Source: Lumbricus rubellus
Lineage: Eukaryota > Annelida > Clitellata > Crassiclitellata > Lumbricidae
Length of the DNA: 64,000 bases
NCBI GenBank assembly: GCA_945859605.1
Contig: OX243815.1
Span: forward strand, 21,823,311-21,887,310
Direction of reading: 5' to 3'
The position numbers and the translations under genes were made by a program. The notes beneath the pieces are model-generated. The model worked only from the letters and a program-made list of their open reading frames with translations, was not told the origin of the DNA and did no database searches. This document shows, one piece after another, positions 29,201-44,300 of the stretch. Each line of letters starts with the position of its first letter. Within the stretch, counting starts at the first letter, position 1.

Positions 29201-31999
29201 TGGTAATTGTTCACTGTCCATAAAATTTGATATTTAAAACTCAGTTTTTCTCAGTTTTCTTGGACCAGCTGGAAAAGCATCTGTCATATTAAATTGCATC
29301 TCAACTCCTCACATGCGGCACTTAGTTGGTTCCGTTTTATTACTGCACATCAAACATTCTTAGAAATCGTAACCACCAACCTTACGATGCCTGATATGTA
29401 TACACGTTATTCAAGTTATTAACCCTTACCGGTCCAATTAATAATTAATCGGCCCAAATTTGTCCGGTGAGAGCGGACTCAGGATTGGTAAAGGTTAATT
29501 GTTCGTACATACATGCCTGTGTATGCAATATGTACATGTACTTGTATGTCTGCTTGTAAGTGTAATTTTTTATGGTGTGAAGATTTCTATAGCACCCTGC
29601 ATACATGTGGGAACGTCTCAAAATCACTGCAAGTACGGCTGTCTCATTGACCTAAACAGGTGCATCATAAGATAAGATCTGGAAATGTTTCTTGAGTTGC
29701 GCGTGTGTTCCTTGACTTACATAATAGTATATAAACCGGGTTTTTTTACTCTTCACTGGCAGCTAACTTAAAATATCCTAGCAGGTCAGAGGTCTCCAAT
29801 GCAATATAGTGTTCTCTGTACAACAATCGGTACCCGGTAATAGGGCTGAACTGGTTTATAGCCATAAGTGTACAAAAATCTAGTCACATATTTATACGCT
29901 GAGACACAGAACAATAACCTATGGGGTAGCTCCAGTTGGCTTAGTATCGTCTGCATGCAGCGATCTGAGGCATAAAATAAACAATGAAGTGGAACATTGA
30001 ACACAGCTGTTATATACCAGCAGATTACTACATAACAATTGCTGCTAACGTTTCATTACTAGCTACAGTAAATGCTTAGTAGCACATGTCCAATTAACAC
30101 ACTATTTTAGTTAAGTACTGCTCTTTTAGCTACTGCATATTTTAGTTACTGCATAGCCAACATCCAGTGTTCACAAGATAAAAGTTAGGCTCCAGGGATG
30201 AACAGGTTAATGAATAAGTAATTAAGTATGAGATAAATATTAACAACAAACTAAGCTTCCTTAACCTGCCCGTTTTAGCTGTAGTATCATCCTTCTATAC
30301 ATAGTATCTTAAGTTATTCTGGGCAAGATTAGTGATAGTTATAAGGGGACTATACAAAGTTTTAAAACAACCGTTGCAGGTATTTAAGATTAACTAGTGA
30401 TGGTATAATGGGACCATAAAAAATGCTAGACAACTGAACAATTGCAGATCTTTAATTTTATCAAGCGAAATATTTTTAATCGCAACCAAATCTTAGCAAA
30501 TAGAATTATAATGCCATGATTTTGCCTTTATCAGGAAACATATTTATTAATGTCCCTATAGAAAAGTTGCACATACGAGGGTGACATTAAATTATAAATT
30601 TCATTCAATGACAAAGTGAAAGACAGTGAAACTTGTACTCGTTCTGAATGGGCTAGGACATAGGTTTAATTTTTTCGTTTTGATACACCTACTCATTTTC
30701 ACAACACTAATTTATAACTTCCACAGATTTAGGCCAAAATAAGAAATATTTTAGGGTAACAATTTAATAAGGGGTTTCCAGGAAAGTGTAAGATCCTATT
30801 GAGCAAAACCAGCTAGTCATAAAATGCCACACCACAAGGGTAGTAATTGAAATACTACACCCCTGGCCTGGCCAGTCATTTGAAGTAGTTTTACATCACT
30901 CTAGTTTCTTGTCTTGGTGCATGATACGGTCTGCTAGTCAGGCCTACGGAATTGTTGTATCATATAATTTGAAATACTATTTAAAAGAGCAGTTTTAATG
31001 TCTCTGACAGCATAAGTATATACTTTTTAAACTTGAATGATTTACTGCGTATTTAGAAGTTTCATTATATTCACATTTCTATTTCTTTTTTAAACAGTGA
31101 ATCAATACATATGTACATTAGGAATGCAGCCAATACAATGAATACATGTAAAGGAAATAGAACAAAATTCTACGAATTTTTGCATATTACAGTACAGCAC
31201 ATGCTCCATAATTACAGGGTTCTGATGATTTCATGATTACAACATTTGCTTACTATACAAATGTCCCCCACCCAAAATTATGCAGTTCACTTCAACTTTT
31301 AATACACAATGCCTGCACATTTTATGGTATTTTCAGCAACTCATGCATATCCATCCACTCTGTGCTTTCACAAGAAATTATTCCATGGTATCTGAATTTT
31401 TCAGCAGGACATGAGTAAGCAAATAAGACCACAGCAAAGTTAAAGTGAGTCAACATGAACCAGTAGCTGCCAACTTATATTCAGTCCACACAAAGTAACT
31501 ATGGACTAGTAGCAACCTGCAGAAGCAATGACCATGCCACCGCTTGCTTGTTAATGTTCCTTCATTAGCAGTTCTTCAAGGTACGGAGGCATATGATTGC
31601 GACTTGAGCATACTAATTAATCAGTCTACCTTTCTAATTGAATAATATGACTGACCAACAAATGCTCAAGACTTCAGTGCAGTACATGATCAGGATTAGA
31701 ATTTCAGAAATTCAGACGTCAAGAAGCAGGCCAGCAGCCAAACTCTCTATTTGCACATGTATGTATGAATAATGGTGAATTTGAGTCATTTGACATGTCT
31801 CTTCCAAAATGGCATCAAATGATTAAATGCTCATCCCAGTAGCCATATGCAGTACCGGGGTACTCTGTCATGGAGTGACAAGTGACAACAATTTTGTAGA
31901 ATCAAGCATATTGCCCAGATGATGATGACGATGTGGCAATCACAGAAATCCTATGAGAGACGGGTAATGCGTCCAAATAATCCACATTCGATACATGTA

Positions 32000-32030
<31 letters not shown>

Positions 32031-35000
32031 GTCTGTGTGTGTGTGTGTCTGTGTGTCTGTGTGTGTGTGTGTGTGTCTGTGTGTGTGTGTCTGTGTGTGT
32101 GTGTGTGTGTCTGTGTTGGGGCCCTGCAACGAGATGAACATGACCAATGAGTCTGGCTCCGCAGGAGGCTCCACGGACGGACGACCGACCAGGCATGCCG
32201 CCGCCATCGTGGAAGCTAGCTAGGCACACACATGTAATAATATGTGCACTGTCTGTTGACGAGAACAGATGTCGAGCGTGTGTGCAGAGGCATATTTACA
32301 AGCAAGTAACCATTTCAGGTTGGATGGAATCGATACAGTCTCTGGATTTGTTCGGCAACCATCAAGCCACGACATCATTACCGCGCAATTCTACTCCTGT
32401 TAAAATTCATTTTTATTTAATTCTTGCATAAATATAGCGCCCCTTCAAGAGCTCTACACAGAGGTGCTCCAGACAATAGCGCACGGACACTCATGCCGAA
32501 GCGCACGAGCAACTGTGAGTGAAGAACTTGTTCAAGGTCCCTACGGGGCGGCTTGAGGTGGATTTGAACCTCGAACACTCCGGCTCCATTGAATCAAACC
32601 CACCACTGCACCCAACGTCTTCTACGCTAAAGCTCTCACACTGAAGCAATTATATTGGCCAAAGCATGCAGCATGGCAATCTAAAAATAACTTTCCCATT
32701 TGCCTGTTTTTGGCCCCCTGTAAACTATTTTTTGTGTCACTGGAACAATTTAACCTGGTAAACTAAATATCAAACATCATAGGCAAAAGATATAAAATAA
32801 TAATTATACGCACTCAAACATCCTACACAAAAGATATAAAAAAATTGAAAAAGAAATCTGGATTTTATGCCATGAATTTTCCGGCGATATTTGCCCATTT
32901 AAAAAATTTGAATTTTGACCTGAATTTCTACGATTCATATAGATATCTAGATACATACATCATTTGTTATGCCAAGAACTGCAATGAAGTCATTGACCTT
33001 AAAAATATATGGTAAACTGCTTCTAAAGTGCTGACCATAGACAAGTCTATTCTATGTGGAGTACGTATTCTTTTCAGTACGCACCCACACAAAAGAAGAG
33101 TAGCCAATAACAGTAACCTGGTGATCCAATGTTGTCAATCTGTGATAAAATGTTGCCGTAGTGCCCGTGAGACAATTAAAAAGTAGCCCTAATATCGTGA
33201 GTACTCACCTGACAAGAAAGCAATCTTTTCTTTTAACAGCTGTATGATATTGACTGCTTGCATACCATCAAACTTATCTTGCTTCTCGTTACCTAAAAAT
33301 ACAGAAAAGAAATTCAAACAGTAGAAACACATCGTTAACCGGCCATACAATCAACTGATGATGATGCACTGAGAACCTATTTAGAAAGCCATTTGCTACA
33401 AATTTCTTTACAAAACTCAAACTGTTTCAACCAGTTTGAAAGTTCATCTATGGCATCTATGCTATTCAAACTGTAAAACAGATTAAAATTAAATGTAGAG
33501 TTCAGAATAAATCTAAAAGTCGTGACTGTTTTTATCCAAAAGCCTTGCATCACTTGCGAATAAAGAGTGCACAGGAAAAGACGCACTGTAATGTTCATGC
33601 ATAAAGACCGACTGAAAATTTTGACAAACATTAATGACAACTGTCATGATAGGAATAACAACTGGAGAAGGATATCTGTCATCATTCAGACACATCCTGT
33701 ATTCAATTAAAGTTCTCCAGAGTTTGTTCAGTGCTTATTAAACTGCAACGAACGATCTTGATCTGCATTTTATAAATCAATCAAAAATCATTTAATTTGC
33801 TATTAAACTAGTGCTATTTTTACTTGTAAAGTGCATAGAAAATTCCATATCTTTGAAAAACAAACAGTTCATAAAACTAGCAGCTCTTCTAAAAGAAATG
33901 AAACCAGGATACAGCAAATGAAAAACTTGACCCATTTACATGAGAGAGAGAGAGAGAAGTTTAAAGGAATAATGCTGATATAAAATTGCACTTATGCAAA
34001 TAACCCTGCTTATTTGCCACACAATGTAACCGAAGCAATTTATTGGGGTACATTTATACAACTCTTCCGCTAAATCAGACCAGCACTATGCAAATGTCAG
34101 GGCAGCAGTCTTCTTAGCAGTCGATGTGCAACTTATAAAATCTTAAAACATGCACTGTTAACATTTCATGACCTGTTAACATAAACAAACCAATTTTTAA
34201 CACTGATCACACTAACTTGCAGAAAGGTTTGAAGTGGCTATTCATACCTAAATATTACTTCACAAGCTTGATTATAATGGTACGAGCACTTGCTATAGCG
34301 CCCCTTCAAAATTCTACTCAGAGGCGCTCCCGACTACAGCATGGACACTGAATCAGAGTTCCACGCCGAAGCGCATGAGCAATTGAAAGGAAGGACTTGC
34401 TTAGTGTCCCAATGTGGTGGCTTGACGTGGATTCGAACTCGCAACCTTCTGGCTCCAAGGCACCAAACATACCCATACACCACTGGTCCACTGCACAGAA
34501 CTCGTATAAGCAGACAATTCAGTGCATGGACTTCTGAACTTGCACAGCTACACAGAAAGACTTCTTCAAATGGACAAATTTGTCAGGTTTGGCTGACTGC
34601 AGCCACGCTAAAAAGATCTGGCATGCAAAGGGTTAAGAGGGAATTTACAGACTTCAAGCACAAATTCTGCTCTCTGACAATGCTCAACATGGATACATAT
34701 AGCATTACATTACATTTACACAATAAAGCATTTCAACATAGGCACAGTTCCATATATCAAAACAAATACCAAATGAAGCCATTCAAGTCAGCTGTGTTCT
34801 ATGATCCCATATATATATATTTTATATATATACTAGCTGTACCCGGCCACGCGTTGCTGTGGCAGAAAAGACTCTCCCCTCCTCCCCTCCCACTCCCCCT
34901 CCCACTCCCCCTCCCCTCCCTCCCCCTCCCCCTTGCTGTCCCCTCCCCTCCCCCTCCGTCCCGCTCCCCCTCCCCATCCCCCGCCGCCTCCCTCCCCCTC

Positions 35001-35345
35001 CCCCTCCATCCCGCTCCCTCCGCTCCTTTCCTCCCTGAACCAAGAAGGCCGCAAAATAATTATGCGAATCGCTTATGACGTCACGGTACGCAACCTCATT
35101 CATGTTTCGTCTGCATGGTCGCAGTCACTGTCAAGGCGTTTGTGAATCTGGCAACGTGCGGTTTTGAATTTGCAAATGGCGGTCGAGCGGAATGCAAACT
35201 TCACTTTTTGTGGAAAATATTGCGTGTTTTCGGAAAAAAAGAAAAATGGACACTCTCAGATAGGAATGGAAGGTTTTGTGAAATTTTCAAAACAATCTGT
35301 GCCGTACGTTTCGAGAACACTTTACACAAACTATTGGAAAGTTTC

Positions 35346-35389
<44 letters not shown>

Positions 35390-38300
35390 CCAATGTCATA
35401 TAAATTCCAAGATACTGAATTACAAAATAATCAAAGAGGAATAAAGGGATATAACCATTTCCCCCCACACATAGCACTTAATGATTCTCATGATAAAATT
35501 AGTTGTCAACCAATAATGTGGGTTGCTGGCCAGCAGACAAAGAAACTGTGTCCATAATTTGCAACATATATATATAAATTATATATACATGCATGCATAT
35601 ATATATGCATATATACAATATATTATATATACGTATTACACATCTATTATACGAACTCCCACCTATAGAACAGATTCTACATAATTTCTGAAATGATCAG
35701 CTGAATGATACAATATGAGGAAATGGATGAATCATTAACCCAAACATTCACTGAATGCATGCTTAACATTTGCTCAACATTTGCCAAAGCAGCTGAACAT
35801 TCAGAACAAAGGAAACAGTAACAATGATAATTCTCTGTATACTCTATTAACCATTCATTTTGTGCGACAATTTGTTGACCAGTCAGAAAGAATGCTGAAA
35901 TTCAACTCAAAAGATTGAGAGTCAAATCCTGTCAAGACGAAACTTATTTCCATATTTCAACTATACCTGCATCCTGTGTGGCATGCGCTCTAGCACACTC
36001 AGCTATAATGAGTACATCAGTCACACAATACCAAGTAGAAGATCAGACAGAGAGGAACAGGGCTATGATATACACTCATATGCTGAGACTAAGAAAAACG
36101 AAGTCGCTAACACTTCAAACCCATGGCTGCCTCCCAGGTCTAACTAGACAGAGAGAGAGAGAGAAAGAGAGAGTGCTAAAACAATATAAATCAAAGCACT
36201 GTACTCGCTACTGGGCAAGACAAAGGCATGCGTACACTGTACAGCTACCCCTGCTGGGCTATGCTGCATGCGATGTAGGGGAAGTAAAAATTTGACCTAA
36301 ATGCTAAGAGGCTGCATGGCTTATACAGCTACCACCTATTCGTCACAGTACAAGCTTAGCTGCTCCTGCACCTGGTCCACTTCTGTAATGCTTCATGTGG
36401 AAGGACTGAGTTATCATGCCCCTGCTGCAGTATAACTGACCACAATCAATTTGTCCTGTCCTGCTGGCTGCACAGCTCTAGTTCCTTCAGTGCACCTAAT
36501 CCGTCCCGGCATCCATAACACATGCATAATCCATGGTCCATGAAAGACTGAGTTCCTGCTGACAGGATCTCCCTGACCAGCATTTGCACACAGAACTAAT
36601 CACTGTCCTTAGCGACCATGCGATATCCCTCTGATCTACTCCATGCAACGATCCAAACAATGACTAGTGCGCACATCATTTCAAAGGGCCGATTGAAGCT
36701 AAATTGGGCTGCTGGGAAATCACAGCAAATGACACTGCAGTTCCTTGACTTGTTCCCAAAGTAAAACTTTAAACTATTTTCAATATTAACCCAACAGTTA
36801 AAAGTCAGTCCGTAGCTTTACTTCTGGTAAAGCAAAGAGGAAATCTGAATTTCACACACTTGCTATAAACTTCACCAACCATTGTATTAATTTTGTCCTC
36901 CTGCACACAACCAACGAGGAAATCCAAATTAGCCTTCACGTTTAAAGTCAGTTCCTCTCATTCATAGGCACACACACATTGGGCAAGAGGGGTACTTGCC
37001 ACTTCTGGAAAATTTACACCTATAAATTTCTAAACTAAGTAACCATTGGTTTTATAAGCAAATTCCTTTGCACTAAAGCACTGAAGATTGGCCTACAAAT
37101 ACACAAAGTGAAAGTGAAAAATCTACATTTATGAATCTCCATGAAAATACCCATGATGTTCTTATTAATATAAATATCCTGCTTGCATTTTTCACACACT
37201 TGCCAAAAACTTTAACCCCACTACAATTGCCCCTCCTGCAAAAATTCTGTGCGCACCCATGCTCTCATCAACCACAGCCCATGTGTATTTCTCGTAAATC
37301 CACTGACATTGTTAAACATCCCTTGATTGTTATACATAACACTGCCAAAATTACCTTAATCAACATTGGCAAGCATGATGACTGGTAAAGTTCTTCAAAA
37401 TAGCATTACATACTGCAAATCTACTTTTATATACGATTGCATCTGTTTCAGCAGCATTTTGAAGACAGAAATCTTAGTTCAACGCCTTATTGATAGATTC
37501 CCAGTCACTTTGAGAACACGCTACAATCGTTAAAGTGTTAAGAGATCTGTGCATAAATCCAGTCATTGAGTTTCATCGTCAAAACCTGCTTCCCACGTTC
37601 ATTGCATCTTTACACCAGAAATACTATCACACAGATGTTGTCTGGTGATGGTTACTGGTGAGCTGCAGACACACATGAAGAGACTGAAGAGGCTTTCAAT
37701 TATAAATAGATTCTGAAGGATTACATAAAAACACGACAAACCATCAAGATCTTTAAGTTCTTCAACTTTCATCTTCGCTGTTTCAACCTTGTCACATTCT
37801 CGTCATCTGGCTGAGAGACCATGAACAGCAAGCACATGCATCATGAGAGACCATGAACAGCAACCACATGCATCATGAGAGACCATGAACAGCAACCACA
37901 TGCATCATGAGAGACCATGAACAGCAACCACATGCATCATGAGAGACCATGAACAGCAAGCACATGCATCATGAGAGACCATGAACAGCAACCACAGGCA
38001 TCATGAGAGACCATGAACAGCAACCACATGCATCATGAGAGACCATGAACACCAACCACATGCATCATGAGAGACCATGAACAGCAAGCACATGCATCAT
38101 GAGAGACCATGAACAGCAACCACAGGCATCATGAGAGACCATGAACAGCAACCACATGCATCATGAGAGACCATGAACACCAACCACATGCATCATGAGA
38201 GACCATGAACAGCAACCACATGCATCATGAGAGACCATGAACAGCAAGCACATGCATCATGAGAGACCATGAACAGCAACCACATGCATCATGAGAGACC

Positions 38301-41300
38301 ATGAACAGCAACCACATGCATCATGAGAGACCATGAACAGCAACCACATGCATCATGAGAGACCATGAACAGCAACCACATGCATCATGAGAGACCATGA
38401 ACAGCAACCACATGCATCATGAGAGACCATGAACAGCAACCACATGCATCCTGAGAGACCATGAACAGCAACCACACGCATCATGAGAGACCATGAACAG
38501 CAAGCACATGCATCATGAAAGCATGATCCACTCTCTCCAGAATACACAGCCAAACAATGTATGTACACCTAAATTTATCCTTCAGCAAAGACGTGCAATA
38601 GGAACTACACACAGTCCTGCTGAATTATACATTACCAGCCTGTACCAACAGCCTTCTTGTGCTCAACCCTCTAGCAAGGAAGGAAGGAAGGGGCAGGCGT
38701 TGAAGGCTGTAAAACAGAATAATCCCTGCTCTCCACCTGTCCATTTCACCATCTGTCAGTCTACATCAACTATCCATGACTAATGACAAACAAACCATAC
38801 AACTACCACTGCTACTACTACCTACCTACCTACTAAACTGAAGATAACACACACAAGGATAAGCCATAGACATCTAGATACATTGGGCTATTTAGTATCT
38901 AGATGTCTATGGATAAGCACAGCTGCAGTAACAGCAACTCCACCCCCCACCCCCCAGTCATTTTATTTTCTAGTGTGAAAAGCCCTTGTGCCTAAAGAAG
39001 AGGTGGGCTCAGCCCAGATATAAGCCATTGACAATGAACATATTTCAAACATTGCAGAGTTTTAGCAATATGAACTCTTTCATAAGTTTCATTTGATTTC
39101 ACACTGGTTGGATAACAGCAAGCAGTTTACAGCAAGGAAAGCCAAGCCGTCACATCAACTCCAGAAATTCAAATGGTGGTCCAGTTCATTAAAATACTTG
39201 GAATTTACAGTTCAGCTAGAATGGAAGCTACAAGCATACAATCAGAAATTCCTTTGGATCTGTCTGACAATTGTTTGCTGTAAACTGACTGTTACACACA
39301 CAGTCATGCAACTATGCATTTAATTTCGGGGTCATGCCACATGAGCAGGTTGATAGCATGCCATTCAGATCCAGGCAGCCATGTATGGAATACATAGAGT
39401 TGATCCATGTCTGCTATGATCACTGTGATCAGACTTAATGTCCTAACACAGCTGCATTAGCATCAGCTGCAGTCACACTGCAGTGCAGCAGTTAAGCTCT
39501 ATTTGTACAATAACGAAGTCCATTCCACACACAAACACACCAGTGGAGCCTGCAATTCTGGAGCCGAAGGAAAGGATACCATGAAAAAAGCCTCGGCACA
39601 AAGCAACAGACAATGTCTAGCTCAGATAAGTATCAACCAGAGAATTACTTCATCAATGCCACTCACAACCTTGTCCATTCAGGCAGCCTATAATGTCCCT
39701 CTCTCACTAACGCACTCACTGCAGGTGGTGCTATGAAGGAAACATTTAAATACTGATCCCAATTCATAAGAGTTCACATGGCTCTGGAAATACATGGAAT
39801 CTGACTGGTACAGGATTTACAAACGTCTCCTTCGCACAAAACAACTTCCTAGATGTTCAGAAACAATTCAAAGCCCAGAAAAACATTAGGAAATGATTCC
39901 ATGCATATCTCCATAAAAACAGGCGCTATATGAATTTGAAGACACCACAGCTGCAGACAAAAGCAACCAGGCAACCTGGAGAGTGGAAACATTTCTTTTT
40001 CTAAATTCAAAGCATTTTCGACAACAAAATTAAAACTCAAACACTACCAACAGCAACACTCCATGCCTATTGCCTAACATATGGTAATAACTCTCAGCAT
40101 GATGTAAATTTTCATGTACCAAACATTTCTGTAATATACATACCCAAGAAATAGAAAACAAAAGCTTTCAATCTCATAAACTGGGGTCAATGTCAGGACG
40201 ACGAAAGTTTGGAAGTTAAGAAATTGTTAGAAAGAACACCGACAGCAAAGTATTATACTGTATTGTATTTAATCATTTACAAAGAGCCTCTAGTAGGGTG
40301 AACCGTTCAGAGGCGCTCCCACAAGGCATTGCGATAAGAAGCAGGTTTTGAGAAGCGACAAAGCAGAGGAGAGACTGCTAGACAGAAGTGTGGAGCGAAC
40401 AGAAGAAGAAACCGCGTTCCAAAGAGAAGTACCAATCGGATCAAATGATCGAAACTGAGCCAAAGCAGTTACATGTACATGCGCTTTATGAAGGTCCAAG
40501 TGACGCAGGTCATCAATTACATATAAATCATCTTTATGATGATGAATATGACAATTTCTAAAATCCCATGACCTGGCAGATTGCATTATAAGTTGCTTTG
40601 ATAATTTCGACAATTAATCCAGGATACACTATCACCAGGATACACTAACTTGAAATAGTGTGTCTCAGCTATCAAATCAGGACTTAGTGCTTTCAAGGAT
40701 GTTGCAGTAAGTAATGAAAGTGGGATGCTGTTCCAAATCTAGGTCCAGCAACAGAAGACAGAAGCAGGTTTCAGATATTCCCACCTTCAGATTGCCCCTC
40801 GCCTCAAATTGCGAAGAAGATCTTTAGTAGCCTATTCTAAATTAAATAACCAATATTTAGAACAAATGTGCTAAATTTGCAGCGTCCACCAATATCAATG
40901 CAGGCAACCAGAACTTCTCTTTAATAATAAGAGAATATATTTACAGACGGCAAAATATGCACGGCATTGCACGCAGACAAAATTAATGGCATATATAACA
41001 CTAACCTAAAAATGTGATTTATTCGTTTGAGAATTTATATAGCACCCCTCAAGAAAACTCAGAGGTGCTCCCAATTCCAGCATACTTAAAAGAAGTTTCA
41101 AAATTTTTGAGGAAGAATACTGGTAGAGCCCTAAGCCGTTCCAAACCACTGGGCAACCACAGAGAAGGCTTGACTGTTCATAGTTGCAGCATGAACACTG
41201 GACTGAGTACAATGAGCACTGACACAGTGACACCCCATCAATTCTGTAACAGAACTTTGTTAATCCAATGTCTGCTTTCCAAGCCATGGACAATTAGGGA

Positions 41301-44300
41301 TACACGTAAACAGTGCGTACTTCTAATATTTGCATTCACGCTCAATGAAATAGCTAAATACAGACAATTGACGGTAATTTCAATTCTTAACAGACCAACG
41401 TTGATCTAGAGATATGCCCACTAGAGCCACTACATCAGTTGTGCTTAAACTGCTGAAACTGCTTAATATTATAAATTATATACGCAGTTTCACAACCTCA
41501 AACCTTTCAGAGTAGCAGCTGATTTAATTACCATATAAGACATAAACCAAATGTTCACAATGTCACAATTATATGAGGCAGGCTATAAGCAGCAGGTCAA
41601 TATTAGTACCACAAGAAACTGTGCCAAATGCATTGCTAGAAATAACTTAGACAACCTCTAAACAATGAGGTCAAATTTAGTTATAGCTCAGAATCTTCTG
41701 GCAAAACCAGTCTAAAAAGATAAGTGCAAAACTTCTGTTTAAAAATAAACTGACTGACATGATATGAAAAATTAAGGCTGTACTATTTAAAGTGCGGCTG
41801 GCAAGAGACGGCTTGAGAAATCTAATCAGGATTTAGCAACTCGTTTTAAACCATGGATACACTGGATGATATTTTATTTGTAGGTTTAAATTACTATATA
41901 GTATATACTATGGGCATTTCACATTAATTCCAGTTATTGCAAACCCAGTGAGGGACAGAAGGGCGAGGAGGAAGAAGGATAAGAAAATGAGGACAAACAT
42001 GAGGACAACAAGGAAGATGAGGACAACAAGGAGGAGAAAGAGGAGCAGGAGGATGAGGAGGAGCTTATGTAGTTGCAACTTCAATCTCTAAGCCCTGGCA
42101 TAAAAGAACCATGGCCAATCCTCTTCCTTGCCATCTCATCTTCCCACCAAACAGCATGTAGGTCAGTGTACATACCTTTATAGTGGAGTTGATTAAGGGG
42201 CTCAGATGGATCATAAATATTGGGAAAATATGTTGTGACATTTTTAACCCTGAACCATTCACAAGTCTGGCTGCATGTCAAATGGGTCAAATCAAGGGCT
42301 CCTATATCTTTTAGCAAGTGCTCCTATGCTAAAAGATATAGGAGCCCTTGGACAAATGCAGAAATGACCTAAAATATTGTCTTAGAAATAAATCCTTTGG
42401 ATAGTAAACAAAGCCTAGATAGATACAATCACTCCCCTTCACTCAACATTTATAAGTCAAAATATTTTCCATGTACAAGTAGTTAACTATCCGAATTTTA
42501 AAACTTGTTAACCTTCTTAGCCAAGATTTCACAATACATTCAAATTTAACCATACAAAAAAATCCGCACACCAGAATGTTTTGAAAATTACTACCACATG
42601 CCTGCAATAAATTATCTTTTGCACAACTAAACTTAATTTCAACAGATTTTATTCCAAGAGTCATACCTTAATTCATGTCGGGTGTATCTAGTTCAGATAT
42701 AAAGTTTTCTAATAATACATTTTCTTCTTTTTCAGGCTCAGGGCACTGTTTTCTTTCCAAAAGAGTTCATGAATACAGGCTTTAAGTTTTGATGCCTTCT
42801 AGGAGGTTGACATCAATTGGCCAAGTCATTGTACTATCCTTAGACAAAAGGCAACAGCAATTAACGTCTTCTGGTTACCTAATCCTTGCTCTACATATTG
42901 GTGCACTTGCTTTTTACTCCAATTCACCTCCAGAAACCAAATTCTTAAAGGATTTGAGCCACTATACTATGTTTTACTCAAACTCATAGAATTTATTCTG
43001 CAAAAACAATTTCCCTTTAATTTTTACTTGCATTTCACCACTATGTACTGTAATAAATCTGAAACAGCTAATCTTCTTTCCCTCCCACAAGGTCTGAACT
43101 CTGAATGCCAATGCTTGACTACAAATTAAGACATGCATAGCCAAAAAATACTCTGTATCTGTCTATCTCTCTGCCTGTCTACGTGTGCATGCGTGTATAC
43201 AGATGCAGATGTATCATGACTAAGAGCAATACATTTTACAATAACAGTGCAAAGGAGCAAAAAGAAAAGCAAAAACACAGTGTACTTGATTTAATTAATT
43301 ACACAGCTCTCCGCTTAAATCAACAAATTTTAAATTAGAAACTTTAAAAGAACCCGCCTTCACACGCACATCCATAGCAACTGAAACAATGTGTCCCATT
43401 AGATTTGATAAATTAGACACCTATAGTGTAATTGGTCAATTAATTAAACCTACTTCGTATATTTACATTTAATCAATTTTAAATGGCAGACTTTCTTAGG
43501 CAGTTCAGGTGAATAGCTTTTGGAGACCTGAAGTCCTAGAATGTGGGAATCACATGTACATTGGAAGTCTAAAGGAGTCCAATATCCACAGGCAGAGATT
43601 GGCCAAATAACCAAACTTCAACTGAGGTTCTTTGTTTGGCAAACAGCATCATAATCATTAATCAGGTATTTATTTACTTTGAACAACACAATAAGATTTG
43701 CTCAAGTGCCACTATAGGAAAGAATAGATTCCATAATTAACTTGTTGTGAATAAAAGGATCACAATGCATGACCATCACAAGAAATTAATTACCTCTGAG
43801 GTGCACTTAAACAACAGACATCCAGAATATCCTACCACAAATATATTATGGGATTTTTTTCTCAAAAAACTATATATAAATTATAAATAGATTCGAAACA
43901 AAGATTCTTCAGCTACTCACTGGTAGTTTTCTTTCAAAAACCAGTTTAATTAAGTAACTTGCACTGATTTTCACATCTTAAATGCCTCTAAGTAGGTATT
44001 TATACACACCTTACATTGTGCCTATAAGTAGGTAAATATATAAGTAGATAACCAGGTGTAAAATCATAATAACAAAATATCTAATAGCAAGTGAATATAG
44101 ATCATACAAATCCCAATATAATATGTAGTCAGCTTGGCTAAGACTGCAACAATTTTGGCTCAATCGAGTACTCAAGACTTGTCATTGTTTTAATAATACC
44201 TCACAAATTTTGCACGTTTAGATCGCTTGTCAGCTCATTATGCTTCAGCTCCTCTATGGTCTAGTATGTGCAGTCTGTGGAAAACTTTTCTCCGCAATCA

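Larger units (their letters stand above)
23413..33208 (-). other. TRIO intron 2
   Basis: Between exons 2 and 3. Contains the retroelement 27227-27702, an inverted-repeat element 28701-29112, a small TTAA palindrome 29419-29498, a GT microsatellite 31999-32116 and a SINE 32431-32617. The stretches 23.5-27.2 kb and 29.5-31.9 kb show nothing I can name. Confidence 0.55.
34810..35390. mobile_element. Probable dispersed element bounded by TA runs
   Basis: Starts ACTAGCTGTACCCGGCCAC, GCGTTGCTGTGGC directly after a TA run, a start seen in dispersed repeats of several invertebrate genomes (from memory; class uncertain). It then has a 165-bp C/T-rich tract (34868-35032), a stretch of higher-complexity sequence and a second TA run (35346-35388). 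Confidence 0.45.

Noticed and set aside
31902..32229. His/Thr and Cys/Val repeat frames
   Set aside because: Translations of the GT microsatellite.
34341..35078. 245-codon frame on the plus strand
   Set aside because: Begins inside a reversed SINE and ends in translated C/T-rich tract; composite of repeats.
35915..36295. 126-codon plus-strand frame
   Set aside because: No motif; includes a GAGA simple repeat; no splice partner.
37813..38517. CRISPR-like regular repeats
   Set aside because: The units are contiguous with no unique spacers, and the DNA is animal.
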